Shown one piece after another: positions 14,462-25,514 of a stretch of DNA of 64,000 nucleotides (its first letter is position 1; each line of letters begins with the position of its first letter). Location: the NCBI GenBank assembly GCA_018398815.1, contig CM031601.1, positions 32,951,363 through 33,015,362 of the forward strand, given 5' to 3'. The translations under genes were made by a program, and so were the position numbers. The DNA is from Conus ventricosus. Taxonomy: Eukaryota; Mollusca; Gastropoda; Neogastropoda; Conidae. The notes beneath the pieces were generated by a model. It searched no databases, had not been told where the DNA came from, and saw only the letters and a list, made by a program, of their open reading frames with translations.

Positions 14462-15484
14462 GGGGCAGGCAGTGTGTGCCAAGCCTGGTGAGGACTGGAT
14501 AACACAACAGCAACAAGATGGGCTTCAGTGAGGGCAGGCAGTGGAATGTGCCAAGCTGGTGAGGGACTGGATAACACAACAGCTACAAGATGGGCTTCAG
14601 TGAGGGCAGGCAGTGGAATGTGCCAAGCTGGTGAGGGACTGGATAACACAACAGCAAACAAGATGGGCTTCAGTGAGGGCAGGCAGTGGAATGTGCCAAG
14701 CTGGTGAGGGACTGGATAACACAACAGCAACAAGATGGGCTTCAGTGAGGGAGGCAGTGGAATGTGCCAAGCCTGGTGAGGGACTGGATAACACAACAGC
14801 AACAAGATGGGCTTCAGTGAGGGCAGGCAGTGGAATGTCCCAAGCCTGGTGAGGGACTGGATAACACAACAGAAAACAAGATGGGCTTCAGTGAGGGCAG
14901 GCAGTGGAATGTGCCAACCCTGGTGAGGGATGGATAACAACAGAAACAAGATGGGCTTCAGTGAGGGCAGGCAGTGGAATGTGCCAAGCCTGGTGAGGGA
15001 CTGGATAACACAAGCAACAAGATGGGCTTCAGTGAGGGCAGGCAGTGGAATGTGCCAACCCTGGTGAGGGAATGGGGTGGAGGGGAGTGGGGATTAACAA
15101 ACAACAGCAACAAGATGGGCTTCAGTGAGGGAGGCAGTGGAATGTGCCAAGCCTGGTGAGGGACTGGATAACACAACAGCAACAAGATGGGCTTCAGTGA
15201 GGGCAGGCAGTGGAATGTGCCAGCCTGGTGAGGGACTGGATAACACAACAGCAACAAGATGGGCTTCAGTGAGGGCAGGCAGTGGAATGTGCCAAGCCTG
15301 GTGAGGGACTGGATAACACAACAGCGACAAGATGGGCTTCAGTGAGGGCAGGCAGTGGAATGTGCCAAGCCTGGTGAGGGACTGGATAACAACAGCAACA
15401 AGATGGGCTTCAGTGAGGGCAGGCAGTGGAATGTGCCAAGCCTGGTGAGGGACTGGATAACACAACAGCAACAAGATGGGCTTG
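14462..15484 (+). repeat. 73-bp minisatellite, about 14 copies
   Basis: Successive GGCAGTGGAATGTGCCAAGC anchors are 73 bp apart (15278 to 15351), or 71 where AC is lost. Units are nearly identical. One copy (about 15060-15110) carries a short G-rich insert. The many Pro/Leu-rich frames on the minus strand are repeat products. Confidence 0.95.
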
Positions 15485-15572
15485 GCAATCAGCGCCGGAA
15501 AGACAAGTTGATGGCCAGCACAGCCCGGCCATCATTGTCCATCTTACTGTCTGTGGACAGAAGCCAGGATCT

Positions 15573-16345
15573 ACAATTAGCAGTGGGGGGACCATTATTA
15601 GCAATGAGGGGTCCGTTGTTAGCAGTGAGGGATCCATTATTAGCAGCGAGGGATCATTATTAGCAGTGAGGGATCCATTATTAGCAGGGATGAATCATTA
15701 TTAGCAATGTGGAATCCATTATTTGCAATGTGGAATCCATTATTAGCAATGAGGGATCCATTATCAGCAATGTGGAATCCATTATCAGCAATGTGGAATC
15801 CATTATTAGCAGTGATGGATCCATTATCATCAATGAGGGATCCATTATCAGCAATGAGGGATCCATTATCAGCAATGAGGGTCCATTATCAGCAATGAGG
15901 GATCCATTATTAGCAGTGATGGATCCATTATCATCAATGAGGGATCCATTATTAGCAATGAGGGATCCATTATTAGCAATGAGGGATCCATTATCAGCAA
16001 TAAGGGATCCATTATCAGCAATAGGGGATCCATTATTAGCAGTGAGGGATCCATTATCAGCAATGAGGGACCCATTATTAGCAATGAGGGATCCATTATT
16101 AGCAGAGAGGGATCCGTTATTAGCAACGGGGAATCCGTTATTAGCAGTGAGGGATTCATTACTAGCAAGAAGGGATCCATTATTAGCAATAAGGAATCCA
16201 TTATTAGCAACGAGGGATCCATTATTAGCAATGAGAATCCATTATTAGCAATGAGGATCCATTATTAGCAATGAGGGATCCATTATTAGCAATGAAGATC
16301 CATTATCAGCAATGAGGGATCCATTATTAGCTGAGAGGGATCCAA
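15573..16345 (+). repeat. 21-bp minisatellite, about 36 copies
   Basis: The unit is a variant of GGATCCATTATTAGCAATGA plus one G. Because 21 is a multiple of three, it encodes a seven-residue repeat in several frames on both strands, giving open frames of up to 179 codons. There is no start context, flanking exon or domain to support a protein. Confidence 0.94.
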
Positions 16346-16943
16346 AGCAGAAATCTTCGAAGGGCAGCATAGACACCATCAACACTGCCCAGACTGAAGC
16401 CTCTGGAGGGGCGATAACATATGCAACACACTGGTCTGTTCCATCGTCATGTGAACACGTGACACTTGTACACCCACAGCAGGTCTGGACAGAATGATCC
16501 AAGCCATGGAGATAGGTGCTACCGCAAGCTACAGAACGTGGGAGATATTGATCACATTAGCAACCGGCAACGACCAACTGCACCCAAAACAAGTAGCACC
16601 TCAGGCCCTGTGAATATGGATTGACGTCGGTGAAGAAAAACTACGTCGGAATGGCCCCATACCACATCCAGCAATTGCTGAAACAGTCCTCCAGGGATCG
16701 GGAATGTGGAGGCAAGGAGACAGAGGGGAGGACAGAAAAACTGATGGACTAATGACATTGCAGGGTGGACAGAGTAACCATTGGCGGAGACTCAGGTCTT
16801 GGCACACAACCCACGAGTGTGTGTGTGTGGGGGGGGGGGGGGGGGGGGGGGGGGAGGGGAGGCTCTGAGGAACAATGTTTCTGTGCGGAGCACCAGTGAC
16901 CTGCTCACCTAGTTATGGGGGGAGAAGAAGTGAGTTAAATTAG
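16346..16943. other. Intergenic stretch with poly-G
   Basis: Unique sequence without a recognisable frame. A nearly pure G run of about 25 bases lies at 16829-16853, preceded by a short GT run. Confidence 0.5.
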
Positions 16944-17567
16944 GAATCTCTTAGGAACGCATTTTGGAAAGATGTGCTTCGACACTACAGAAAGCTATGT
17001 CTGTTTTGTTGTCCTTTAAACACAGATGAATTTCTGGCAGAATGCATTCATTATAATGTCAATATTCTTAGAGACAAGAAAATGGTGTTTTTAAAGGAAT
17101 GGTGCGAGGCTGCTGTCTTCAAGGTCAAACAATTGGTTGATGTTAATGGTCAATACATTAAGTTTAGAGACTTCAAAAATCTGTTTCCATCAATACTGAG
17201 AACTGATTTTCTTGCATATACTGGTATAATAGATGCAATCAAACAGTACCAGACCAAAATGAGTATTATCCTTACAGACCAAAATAAGGAGCAGAACTCA
17301 AAAGTTTGGTCCTGCATTGGAAAAGGAAAGAAACATTCAATCAGTGATGACAAAACCATGGGTTTGTTGATTTTGCTGGCTAAGTTCTTTATTTATGAAT
17401 GCTGGTTAAAAGATGCGCCGCCAAGAACTCTGGTATTCTATAAACTTGTAAAATCTAGGTATGACCTGAAGCGATATGTATTGATTCTAAAAGGTAATAT
17501 CGAAAACAAAGTAGAAACTGACCTTAACAAATATTGGTTGACTTATCTTCCACTATTACCAACTTGA
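16944..17567 (+). pseudogene. LINE ORF2 C-terminal fragment, L1/Tx1-like
   Basis: The open frame runs from just after an in-frame TAG (16941-16943) to a TGA at 17565-17567, about 207 codons. It has no native start; translation is read from NAFWKDVLRHY onward. The layout matches the region downstream of the reverse transcriptase in L1/Tx1-type elements: an N-x-FWKDV segment, a W-C-x-A block with V-x-x-L-V-D-x-x-G, then an A-I-K-Q-Y block, and a final L-L-A-K-F-F-I-Y-E-C-W-L-K-D-A-P-P motif. The RT and endonuclease are absent, so this is a typical 5'-truncated LINE insertion. The frame is intact, which suggests a fairly recent copy. The clade assignment rests on motif memory, not on a search. 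Confidence 0.75.
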
Positions 17568-18261
17568 GATTACTTTTCTTTTGATTCCACATGGGATTGT
17601 GCTTACCTTGTGAGTAAGTGTGGGTGTGTATATGTGAAGGGTAGGTTGGGGGTGGGGGGTTTTGGTGTTCGAGAGATGAGGGAAGATGAGGGGCGGGGAC
17701 TTACCTTTTTGTTTACTTATTAATCTATGTGTTATGTACTTCTTTTCTTCAAGGAAAGTGTGTATTTTCTTGAGCTCAAGATAAAACTGCAAGTGCAGCA
17801 AAAATGGAATAGACAGAGTTGCTTATCAGTCATTATAGAGTTGCTTGTCAGTCATTATAGAGTTGCTTATCAGTCATTATAGAGTTGCTTAACAGTCACT
17901 GTGTGTATGACAGTGGCTGCGATAAACACAATTACTATATTTCTTCATTTTCATTCTGAGTTTACAGTAACTACAGCCGTTCGCACTTGTCATACTCTGA
18001 GATTTACATGTGAGTATACAGATAAAACTCTTTGCGCACTGTCCTCTTTCTGTGCATTGTACTTCTCCAATTATTTGAACTGAAGAAAAAAAAAGAAAAA
18101 GAAAATTAGGAATCACTGAGAGATGATAAGAAGGGTCCATATGGCATACAGTAATTTTTTCATGTTTATTTTCTACATAGTCTAGCCAACCACGGATGAG
18201 AGGAGAGGAAACGGGGAAGGGTCGGGGGGGGGGGGGGGGGGGGGGGGGAAGGGGGGGGGAG
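17568..18261. other. LINE 3' flank and poly-G stretch
   Basis: The first part is presumably the LINE 3' untranslated region. A G-rich run of about 45 bases at 18217-18261 closes the stretch. No other gene is seen. Confidence 0.4.
17812..17898 (+). repeat. 22-bp tandem repeat, about 4 copies
   Basis: GAGTTGCTTATCAGTCATTA plus TA is repeated with one or two changes per unit. It lies about 250 bp after the LINE stop codon, where short tandem repeats often mark a LINE 3' end. Confidence 0.85.
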
Positions 18262-18327
18262 GGAATATCAGGGCTGTCACTTCGTCAAAGTCAATTCTTT
18301 ATGTAGTTGTTTAAACAATAATAACGA

Positions 18328-18374
<47 letters not shown>

Positions 18375-18600
18375 ATAAATAACCTAGATTTCTTAAAACA
18401 CGCAAAAATTGCTAACAAATCTTCTTCCTGAAAATGTTTGGATCCGAAACTAAAATATCACATCTGGTGGAACCTCTCTGCACCTGGTTTGATGGAATCT
18501 GCTGTAAAATGTTCATGGTGTCACTGGGTGGGTACAGTTCCAACACTCAGGCAGTACAATAGCACTATGGCAAAGGCGCCAAAATTGCTTTTAAAAAACG
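18262..18600 (-). pseudogene. Decayed LINE 3' end
   Basis: On the minus strand, 18484-18560 resembles the C-terminal segment seen more clearly at 42540-42746: a T-A-D-S-(I/M)-K motif preceded by an H-x-H stretch and a short Cys/Val region, with a stop in the middle. Downstream on the minus strand, both loci share TATCAGGGCTGTCAC (18267 and 42398), probably 3' untranslated sequence. A (ATC)n tract at 18330-18373 interrupts it. The reading frame is broken. Confidence 0.45.
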
Positions 18601-18831
18601 AGGTCATCCAAATGACAGACATTTGTCAGCCGCAGCACGGTGCACGTGCTGGTGGCGTGTCTGTCATGGCATGTTTGGCTAAACCCGGGGCAGACCACAG
18701 ACGCCACACTTCCTGTTCGGAGTGACAAAGCCTGACCTCTGACCTCTCGCACGAAGGACTGCTGAGGGAAAGGGTAGGGGATAAATGAGGGCTGTGCGTT
18801 TGCGCGCGTCTGTGTTCGAATGTGTGCGCGC

Positions 18832-18833
<2 letters not shown>

Positions 18834-18891
<58 letters not shown>
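18834..18891 (+). repeat. (GT)n microsatellite
   Basis: About 28 GT units flanked by GCGTGC-rich sequence on both sides. Confidence 0.97.
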
Positions 18892-18894
<3 letters not shown>

Positions 18895-19012
18895 TGTGCG
18901 TGCGTGCACAAGGCGCGTGTGTGTGTGAGGGCACGCGCGCGAGTGCGTGCGTTCATCAATGTGTGTTTCTGAGAGCGAAAAGTCAAAACCCATTCGTAGA
19001 ATGTTCATAGTG

Positions 19013-19604
19013 TGTCAACCTCGGGGTATGTCAGTGGAGGAAGGACTAGCGCACAGCCCAAACACACTCACAGTTTGCTTACAATCTCATTCATATATCA
19101 TGCATTCGTCACATCAAACCACTAGTAAAGTCTATAACTTTACTACACATAATCATGGAAAGAAACATCAATGCATATGGAGTCAAAACAAAATAAAACA
19201 TTCTCTCTTTCCTTGAACTTCACAAAACCATTTATCTAACTCATCATTAACTAACCCGGGTATAAATAGATTTCTACTTTACCTGGCCAGGTGATCTTAA
19301 ACTATTCACGAATCACTGTCTTTCCTTTTCTTCTTCTTTTTTCTTTTCTTTTCACTGTCACTTTCACAAACACCAGTCACGACACAACTGCTGGCACTGG
19401 TCAGGTTGGACTGCTGGCACTGGTCAGGTCAGACCGCTGGCGTTGGTCAGGTTGGACTGCTGATGAAAGTGGCGCTGCCAGGTATGAGGTCGAACCCGGT
19501 TCAGATCGAACAGTGACTACCAGACATCGATCTGTTCTCCTTTCTTTCTTCCTGCATTAACGCATTGCACTCTCTCTCTTCTCTCTCTCTTCTCCTCTCT
19601 CTTC

Positions 19605-19651
<47 letters not shown>

Positions 19652-21800
19652 TTTAGTCTACTCTATCAATATGGACATGGTTGCTTTCTTTTCTTTTTTT
19701 TCTCTTTTTTTCTTTCTTCATCAGTTAGCACTCTCTTCTTCAACATCTCTCCCTGTCCTTCTCTGCAGACTCTATCTAGTGCTAATGCTTCAACTCGGTT
19801 CTGTTCACTCCTCTCATCTCTCGCTTCTTTCTCCGTCAGAGCCTACACCCAGAACCTCTTCTTCTCTCTGTTGTTTGTTCCTCGTGGTTCTCCTTTTTCT
19901 TCCCTCTCGTCACTTCTTTATTCTCATTCCATGTGTCAAAGGGTGAGTACCTTGGTCAGTATTTTTCCCGCCTTGTACCCGAAGTTACTCCCTGTATTCC
20001 ATTGGACGTTCAAATCGTCAAAGTCACATTACCGGCCTTGCTCTCTGTGGTGGTAATGGGTCATTTAATTAATTAGCTGGTGAAGACAGTGCTTCTCTGG
20101 GTCCTCCCCAGCCCTCGGGTGTTTCTTTTTCTTCTATGCCTTAACTAGGCTGACCTGGAGAAAGGTCCAGTGACGGTGGGTAAAGACCCACTGACCACAG
20201 GGAAAGTCCTGTTGACAGTGGGAAAGACTACAACTTTGGATTCTCTCTTGAGGGCACATAAGACCGTATGGCGAAGCTTGGCTGTGTCTGGAGTGGCACT
20301 GTCTTCATCTGTCCGTGGGCAGGGGTGGTTGGGTCTGTGGGGTGTGCTCTGCAGCTGGAGGGTGGTGTTTTTCGCCGGTGGGCTCTGCAGTCATGAAATA
20401 CGGGTTGGTACACCCATGGGGATGCTACTTTAAGGCTGTTATGAGCTGCATCCTGTAGTCTGATTTACCTCTGTTCAGGAGAGTTATGTCCCTTGATATC
20501 TTAATGGAGTGTCCTGCGCGTGCCTGTACCCATCGTCAACACAGCGCAGGCCTCCAAGGGTGGTACAGGACTGCTCTAAAGGCAGGTGAAGACAGTGCTT
20601 CTTGGGTCCTCCCAGCACCTTCGGGGTGTTTCTTTTTTTCTTTGCCTTACTAGGCTGACCTGGAGAAAGGTCCCGTGACGGTGAGGAAAGACCCACTGAC
20701 CACGGGAAAGTCTGTTGCGTGGGAAAGACTCAACTTTGGATTCTCTCTTGAGGGCACATAAGACCGTTGGCGAAAGCTTGGCTGTGTCTGGAGTGGCACT
20801 GTCTCATCTGTCGTGGGCAGGGGTGGTTGGTCTGTGGGGTGTGCTCTGCAGCTGGAGGGTGGTGTTTTTCGCCGGTGGGCTCTGCAGTCATGAAATAGGG
20901 TTGGTACACCCTGGGGATGCTACTTTAAGGCTGTTTGAGCTGCATCCTGTAGTCTGATTACCTCTGTTCAGGAGCAGTTTGTCCCTTGATATCTTAATGG
21001 AGTGTCCTGCGCGTGCTGTACCATCGTCAACACAGCCAGGCTCCAGGGTGGTACAGGACTGCTCTAAAGGCAGGTGAAGACAGTGCTTCTCTGGGTCCTC
21101 CCCAGCACCTTCGGGTGTTTCTTTTTCTTTTCTTAGCTGGATTTCACCCCACCACACAATACCTTCCCCTTCCTACTTCAACCTGCGACGTCTGACTTAA
21201 CTGTCTGCGCTGGTCTCGTAAATTGGCTGTCTTAGTCTGACCCAGGCGCCGAGACCCGTCTGGCCAGACCTATCGAGACGTCGGCCAAGCTACTCAGTCC
21301 GTCTGCCGGACAGTGCTGTCTCTGTGGAGCCTCTCGCTGTGCCTAATTGGCTGACGCGACACCTTAAGTCATCTGCCTGGACACCAGGATATTTGAGGTT
21401 GGAGCTTATGTCCAAAACAAACTGGTGGCGAACTGACCACGACTTCGGTTTTTTTCTATTTTTGTCCGTGACAATTTCGCCCTTGCAAAAGACTATGCTC
21501 CGCATTGTCTCAAACAACGGTACCAAAAAAAAAACAACAACCGAATTTGCTGACAACACAGCTACACGTGCAAGTTTTTGCAAATTATTTACACAACGGT
21601 TTACAAATTATCAAGGATGTATCGCTCGTAAATATCACCCCAATGGTTTATCATTGGCGTGCGCTTCTACTTTTTTTTTTCCAACTCATTTTTCTGATAA
21701 CCTCTGTGCGCATCTTGCAATCCCCTACCTGCGGATTTGCACATCTTCTCTTCACAACTATTATGAAAAGCACAATCTAATATGATCACGATCCATGACA
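19013..21800 (-). repeat. Left LTR (3' LTR of the minus-strand element)
   Basis: It matches 25702-27090 closely apart from a 1.05 kb insertion. It begins TGTCA (19013-19017), and a matching TGACA ends at 21800, about 230 bp beyond the pol stop (22030). The sequence just outside, read on the minus strand, is purine-rich (CAGTGAGG before TGTCA), a weak polypurine-tract candidate. The LTR contains a 23-bp repeat (CTGCTGGCACTGGTCAGGTT plus GGA; three units here, four in the right copy) and a CT-rich tract at 19570-19655. Without the insertion it would be about 1.7 kb, long for this group. The right end is inferred from the TGTCA/TGACA symmetry and is not confirmed by the other copy. Confidence 0.75.
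20081..21132. mobile_element. Nested 1.05 kb insertion of a ~500-bp tandem unit in the left LTR
   Basis: The insert is flanked by TTAGCTGG on both sides (20073-20080 and 21133-21140). The right LTR has a single TTAGCTGG at the same place (about 26747), so it is the empty site. The insert contains a unit of about 490-505 bp twice (starting about 20081 and 20586) plus a third partial start (from about 21073), so it begins and ends with the same 60 bp or so (GTGAAGACAGTGCTTCT onward). An 8-bp duplication is the size made by hAT-type transposases, but no terminal inverted repeat is obvious, so the family is open. Confidence 0.75.
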
Positions 21801-22029
21801 CCTCACTGAGGAATCTCCATCCTCACTTATCGCAAACAGTGCATTACTACACAAGCGACTGTATGCTCCAAACATAACTACATTTACTGAACAAGTCTCA
21901 CAAAGAAAATATGAACCATAGCCAAATGGGAATGAAACCCACATCCAATCTACATAACTGTAATCAACACTATTATAACAAAGTAGCTATGCACCCGGAT
22001 ATGACTGTCTTCGTCTGAGTTGCAGCTTG

Positions 22030-22830
22030 CTAGACTACACGACTTAAATAGTCAGCTCCTACATTCTGTCGACCTGGAATGTACTGAACTCGATACCTGT
22101 AGGGCTGCAGTGCCATTGCCCAGCGCAGCACCTGCTGTTTTTCAGCTGCGCCTCCTGCAGGAATTTGAGTGGTTGATGATCAGTCTCTATCACGAACTCT
22201 TTCCCATACAAGTATTTGTGGAATTTCTGCACGGCCCACGCGACAGCCAAACACTCCTTCTCTACCGTTGCGTACCCTTCTTCACACTTCGTCAGTTTCT
22301 GCTAGCATACTTCACAGGAAACTCGACCCCTTCGTGTTCCTGCAACAATACTGCACTACTCCACCACCTGATGCATCTGTACGCAACAAAAATGGTTTGG
22401 ACATATCCGGTAGCTTCAAGATGGGACGGGAACCTAGTCTTTCCAGCACCGTCTGCAGTGCTTGCTCTGCAGCGTCTGACCACTCGACCACTGCCGGTTT
22501 CCCTGCCTTGACCAAATCACTGAGAGGACTCGTGATTGCTGCGAAATTTGGAACAAACTCCTGTAGAAACCAATAAAACCTAGCAGACTCTGACTTCTGT
22601 TTTGGTCTTTGGTCTCTCTGAATTCATCATCTTCTCCACCTTTCCCTTTCTGGCTGCTTTGTGTCGCCTCCAACAACAAAACCTAGGAACTCAGGCTTGG
22701 AAAACCAATCTGGCACTTTGTTGGTCGGCTGGTGAGATTGGCTCGTCTCAACCTCTCTAAAACTGCTCCTAGCTGCCTCATATGCTCCCCATGTCTCAGA
22801 TGCTATCAGAATGTCATCCATGAAATTCAC
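22030..22830 (-). pseudogene. RT C-terminal part and RNase H of the Gypsy element
   Basis: On the minus strand it starts at the RT active-site box (F-M-D-D-I-L-I-A-S, about 22805-22828), continues through L-G-F-I-G-F-Y-R and the connection, and enters RNase H (T-D-A-S-G-G-G-V near 22370; A-V-Q-K-F-H-K-Y-L-Y-G and T-D-H-Q-P-L near 22160-22245). The final RNase H residues (R-W-A-M-A-L-Q, then N-V-G-A-D-Y-L-S-R) lie in another frame and end at a TAG at about 22030. The RT fingers and the first catalytic Asp motif are missing: sequence jumps from the post-integrase linker straight to the F-M-D-D box. At least three frameshifts are present. Confidence 0.85.
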
Positions 22831-22840
22831 TTACGCCTTC

Positions 22841-23110
22841 CTAAACCGTCAATAACTTCCTCATCATCCTACTGTCTAGCCCTTCATACAGTGACACATC
22901 CCTGTATGACTCTTCTCCTGGAAACTCAGGCAAACAAAATCTCCCCTTCTTCTGCTGGGTCTCCTTCACCTCATCAATGATTGCTGCTGCGCCTATGTGC
23001 TGAGCCTCACGCTGAATATATTTTGCGGAGAAAATTCGCATGGAAAAGTTTTGGTTTCCCATTCACATCAATTCGGTAATCCCGATCCACCTTTTCAGTG
23101 TGGTGAATGG
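22841..23110 (-). pseudogene. Integrase C-terminal tail and linker to RT
   Basis: A minus-strand frame reading N-M-R-I-F-S-A-K-Y-I-Q-R-E-A-Q, the place where Gypsy polyproteins have the post-integrase 'LHVNRLKxY'-type segment, followed by a Glu/Lys-rich linker and Y-E-G-L-D-S-R-M-M-R-K-L-L. It abuts the RT fragment after about 10 bp, marking the deletion junction. Confidence 0.6.
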
Positions 23111-23124
23111 TCCTTTCCAATGCA

Positions 23125-23720
23125 TCAGCAGCTTGTTGTGATCCATGGGAAGCAGTAACAGGACTTGATCTCCCACCTGAGGGATTGCTTCCTCACCTTC
23201 CTGTCATATTGCTTCTTCTGAACGACCCTAGCCTCCTGCAAACCTTCCCTTGCAACCTTACATGTCTCATACCTGTGCCCACCTTTGGAACAGGGCGAGA
23301 TTGGGCCAATCAGATCAACAGCCACTCTCTGAATGGTGTGTCAATTAAAGGGGGATGTTTAAGAGGCGCCTTCCTCTTCACCCCTCTTGTGGCTGACCTT
23401 TGACACACGTCACATGACATGCAGAAACGCTTTATGTCTGCCATTGCCCCTGGCCAATGAAATTCATCAAAGATTCGGTCAGCTGTTTGCTGGTGCCGAG
23501 ATGACCCGCCATGAGCGACTCGTGACCCACTGACTGACAGTGTCACGATAACGTGCTGGTACCTCTAACTGAGTTGTCACCTTACCTGTCTTCCCCTTGG
23601 TGAACACTCGGTACAGCAACCCGCCTTTCACCAGAAATTCTGTCTCACCTCCTCTAACCACCTGGTTTCTCCACCTCTTGCCAACTCCCAAGACTTCACG
23701 AGCGAAGGGTCTTGTTCCTG
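23125..23720 (-). pseudogene. Integrase, zinc finger plus truncated core
   Basis: The minus strand shows V-P-A-R-Y-R-D-T-V, then an H-H-C-C zinc finger with the second half clear (F-H-W-P-G-A-M-A-D-I-K-R-F-C-x-x-C-x-x-C-Q, near 23410-23470) and the start of the catalytic core (V-D-L-I-G-P-I, first Asp, near 23305-23320). After G-G-H-R-Y the sequence jumps to V-A-R-E-G-L-Q-E-A-R-x-V-Q-K-K-Q-Y-D-R-K, which belongs downstream of the core. The second Asp and the Glu of the DDE triad are therefore absent; this copy cannot encode active integrase. Confidence 0.8.
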
Positions 23721-23839
23721 CGCTGCCCTAAACTCATCAGGCGACACATCTATGCCTGACTTCCTTGCCGGAACGACTAACGGTTTATCAACCTTTTCCT
23801 CCTTCTTGCTCCGTGTTTGAACTGCTGCCCCTGTAGCAG

Positions 23840-24350
23840 TCAACAACTCAGGATCCCTGGATCCCTTGCACCTGGAATATTTCCAATGATCAAATCATAA
23901 AGGGGTTTCTCATCACCAGCGCAGACAACTCGCCTGAGAAAGTAAGGGGTACGTACTTCTATCTTAGCAACTGGAAACTCCCTCACAGTGCCATCGATTA
24001 GAGTACAGGTCTGGATTTGCCCTGTCAAATCCCTTCTCGACCAGCGTTGTTCGTACTAACCACATGAACAACCAGTGTCCCGTAACACTTTCACCCTCTG
24101 CTGGCCAATCCACCCTTCTTCCACTGGTAACGAACCACTCAGCCTAGTGCCCTCCATCCCTGACACTGACTGCTGTCCAGTGCTAGCCATAGGCCGCACT
24201 CTACCCTCTTCAGATTGGATCCCTTTTGGTTCCACTGCAGGTCGTTTCCCTGGCGACCCTTATCAACTCTTGCAAGGCTGCTGCCTTCTGGAACCTCATG
24301 CGACAATCTCTCGCCACATGTCCCTTCTTGTGACAAATGAAACACCTATT
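23840..24350 (-). pseudogene. CCHC zinc knuckle and protease-like region
   Basis: Near 24293-24335 (minus) there is a retroviral-type knuckle, C-F-I-C-H-K-K-G-H-V-A-R-D-C, spacing CX2CX4HX4C. It is followed by a low-similarity linker and then, at 23860-24010, a segment with D-G-T-V-R-E-F-P-V-A and L-I-I-G-N-I-P-G-A-R, typical of the C-terminal half of a retropepsin-like domain in this group. The D-T/S-G active site lies in a damaged part and I could not place it. Frames shift between the segments. Confidence 0.7.
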
Positions 24351-24469
24351 GTCCTCTGTCCTCTTTCTGCCCCACCACTGGGTTTGCAGACTTTGCAGAA
24401 AAACTCCTCTAGTCTCCTTGCACTCTTCTCAACCTGTGCCTGGCACCTGTTTCTCCTGCACCTTAGTGC

Positions 24470-25310
24470 CCAAACGTGCCTCTCTATACACCTCTGCTAA
24501 CTTCAGCAACTCTCCTGCTGTCTCTGGCTGTCTCTCTTTCAATGTATAGTTAACTCTGGACTGCAACCTGACAAAATCTGTTCTTTCATAACCAGCTCTT
24601 TCAATTCAGCGAACTCCTTTCTCGTACGACTCAACTCTAACCACTTCTCAAAATAGTGATCTAAACGTGCACCAAACTGAGTGTACGTTTCACCTGCTTG
24701 TAATCTAGCTGATCGAAATTTTTTTAAACCCCTCCTCTGTGAGGTCAAATCCCTTCATCAAAGACTCCTTCACAGCACCAAAATCAGATTGTTGGTCTGC
24801 TGGTAACGCAGTGAAAATCTGTAATGCCTTACCCGTCAATAGCGCTGACAAAATGACTGCCCACTCTTCTGAAGGCCAACCCTGACTAGTAGCAAACGTT
24901 TCAAAACGACTGATGAACGCATCAATCGAATCTGTTCTCTCAGAGAATTTTGGCAACTTTGGTCGGGGGGCATAACTGCGCACAGGGTCACTGGAAACTG
25001 AGCTACCATCATCGGTGGTCTCCCTTTGTATTTTCACTCTCTCTAACTCTAATTGAATCCTCAATCTTTCTGTTTCCTGCGTTTCGCTAGCCTGATTAGC
25101 CTGATCCTTAATCTTTCTGTTTCCTGCGTTTTCTTTAGCTTTTCCTGCTCTACTATTTCTAATACGACACGGCGTCTTTCCGCTCGCTCATCTTTTCATC
25201 TTTTGTTGGGTTTCAACGAATGCTCGCAACTCTTCTCCCGAGTAGCCTAGATCACGAACGACGCTCACAAGTTGTTCAAGTGGGGTGTTCTTTTCGTCCG
25301 CATATATCTT
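24470..25310 (-). pseudogene. gag with SCAN-like capsid domain
   Basis: On the minus strand the protein begins near 25310 (L-E-Q-L-V-S-V-V-R-D-L-G-Y), is broken by a stop near 25195, continues with a charged coiled-coil-like part (E-R-L-R-I-Q-L-E-L-E-R-V-K), then the capsid: P-K-L-P-K-F, D-A-F-I-S-R-F-E, W-A-V-I-L-S-A-L-L-T-G-K-A, and a second half with Y-T-Q-F-G-A-R-L, W, L-K-E-L-V-M-K-E-Q-I-L-S-G-C-S-P-E-L and R-Q-P-E-T-A-G-E-L-L-K-L-A-E. The latter reads like a SCAN domain, which is known to derive from Gmr1-type gag. A frameshift lies near 24715. Confidence 0.82.
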
Positions 25311-25514
25311 TTTTTTTTTTTGTTTTTACAAGATTTTACTACTACGACAGCCAAACTGGTGGTTACTGACACGAGTGACGTAATAGCACAATCCTATGAA
25401 TGATAATATTAGCTTGGGAAACGTAATTAGTTTTTATAAGACGCCTAGCGCCTGACCCAACTATGAGAGCGAATTATAGGCAATCTGTGCGAAATAAGTA
25501 CTCTGGGGCTGAAA

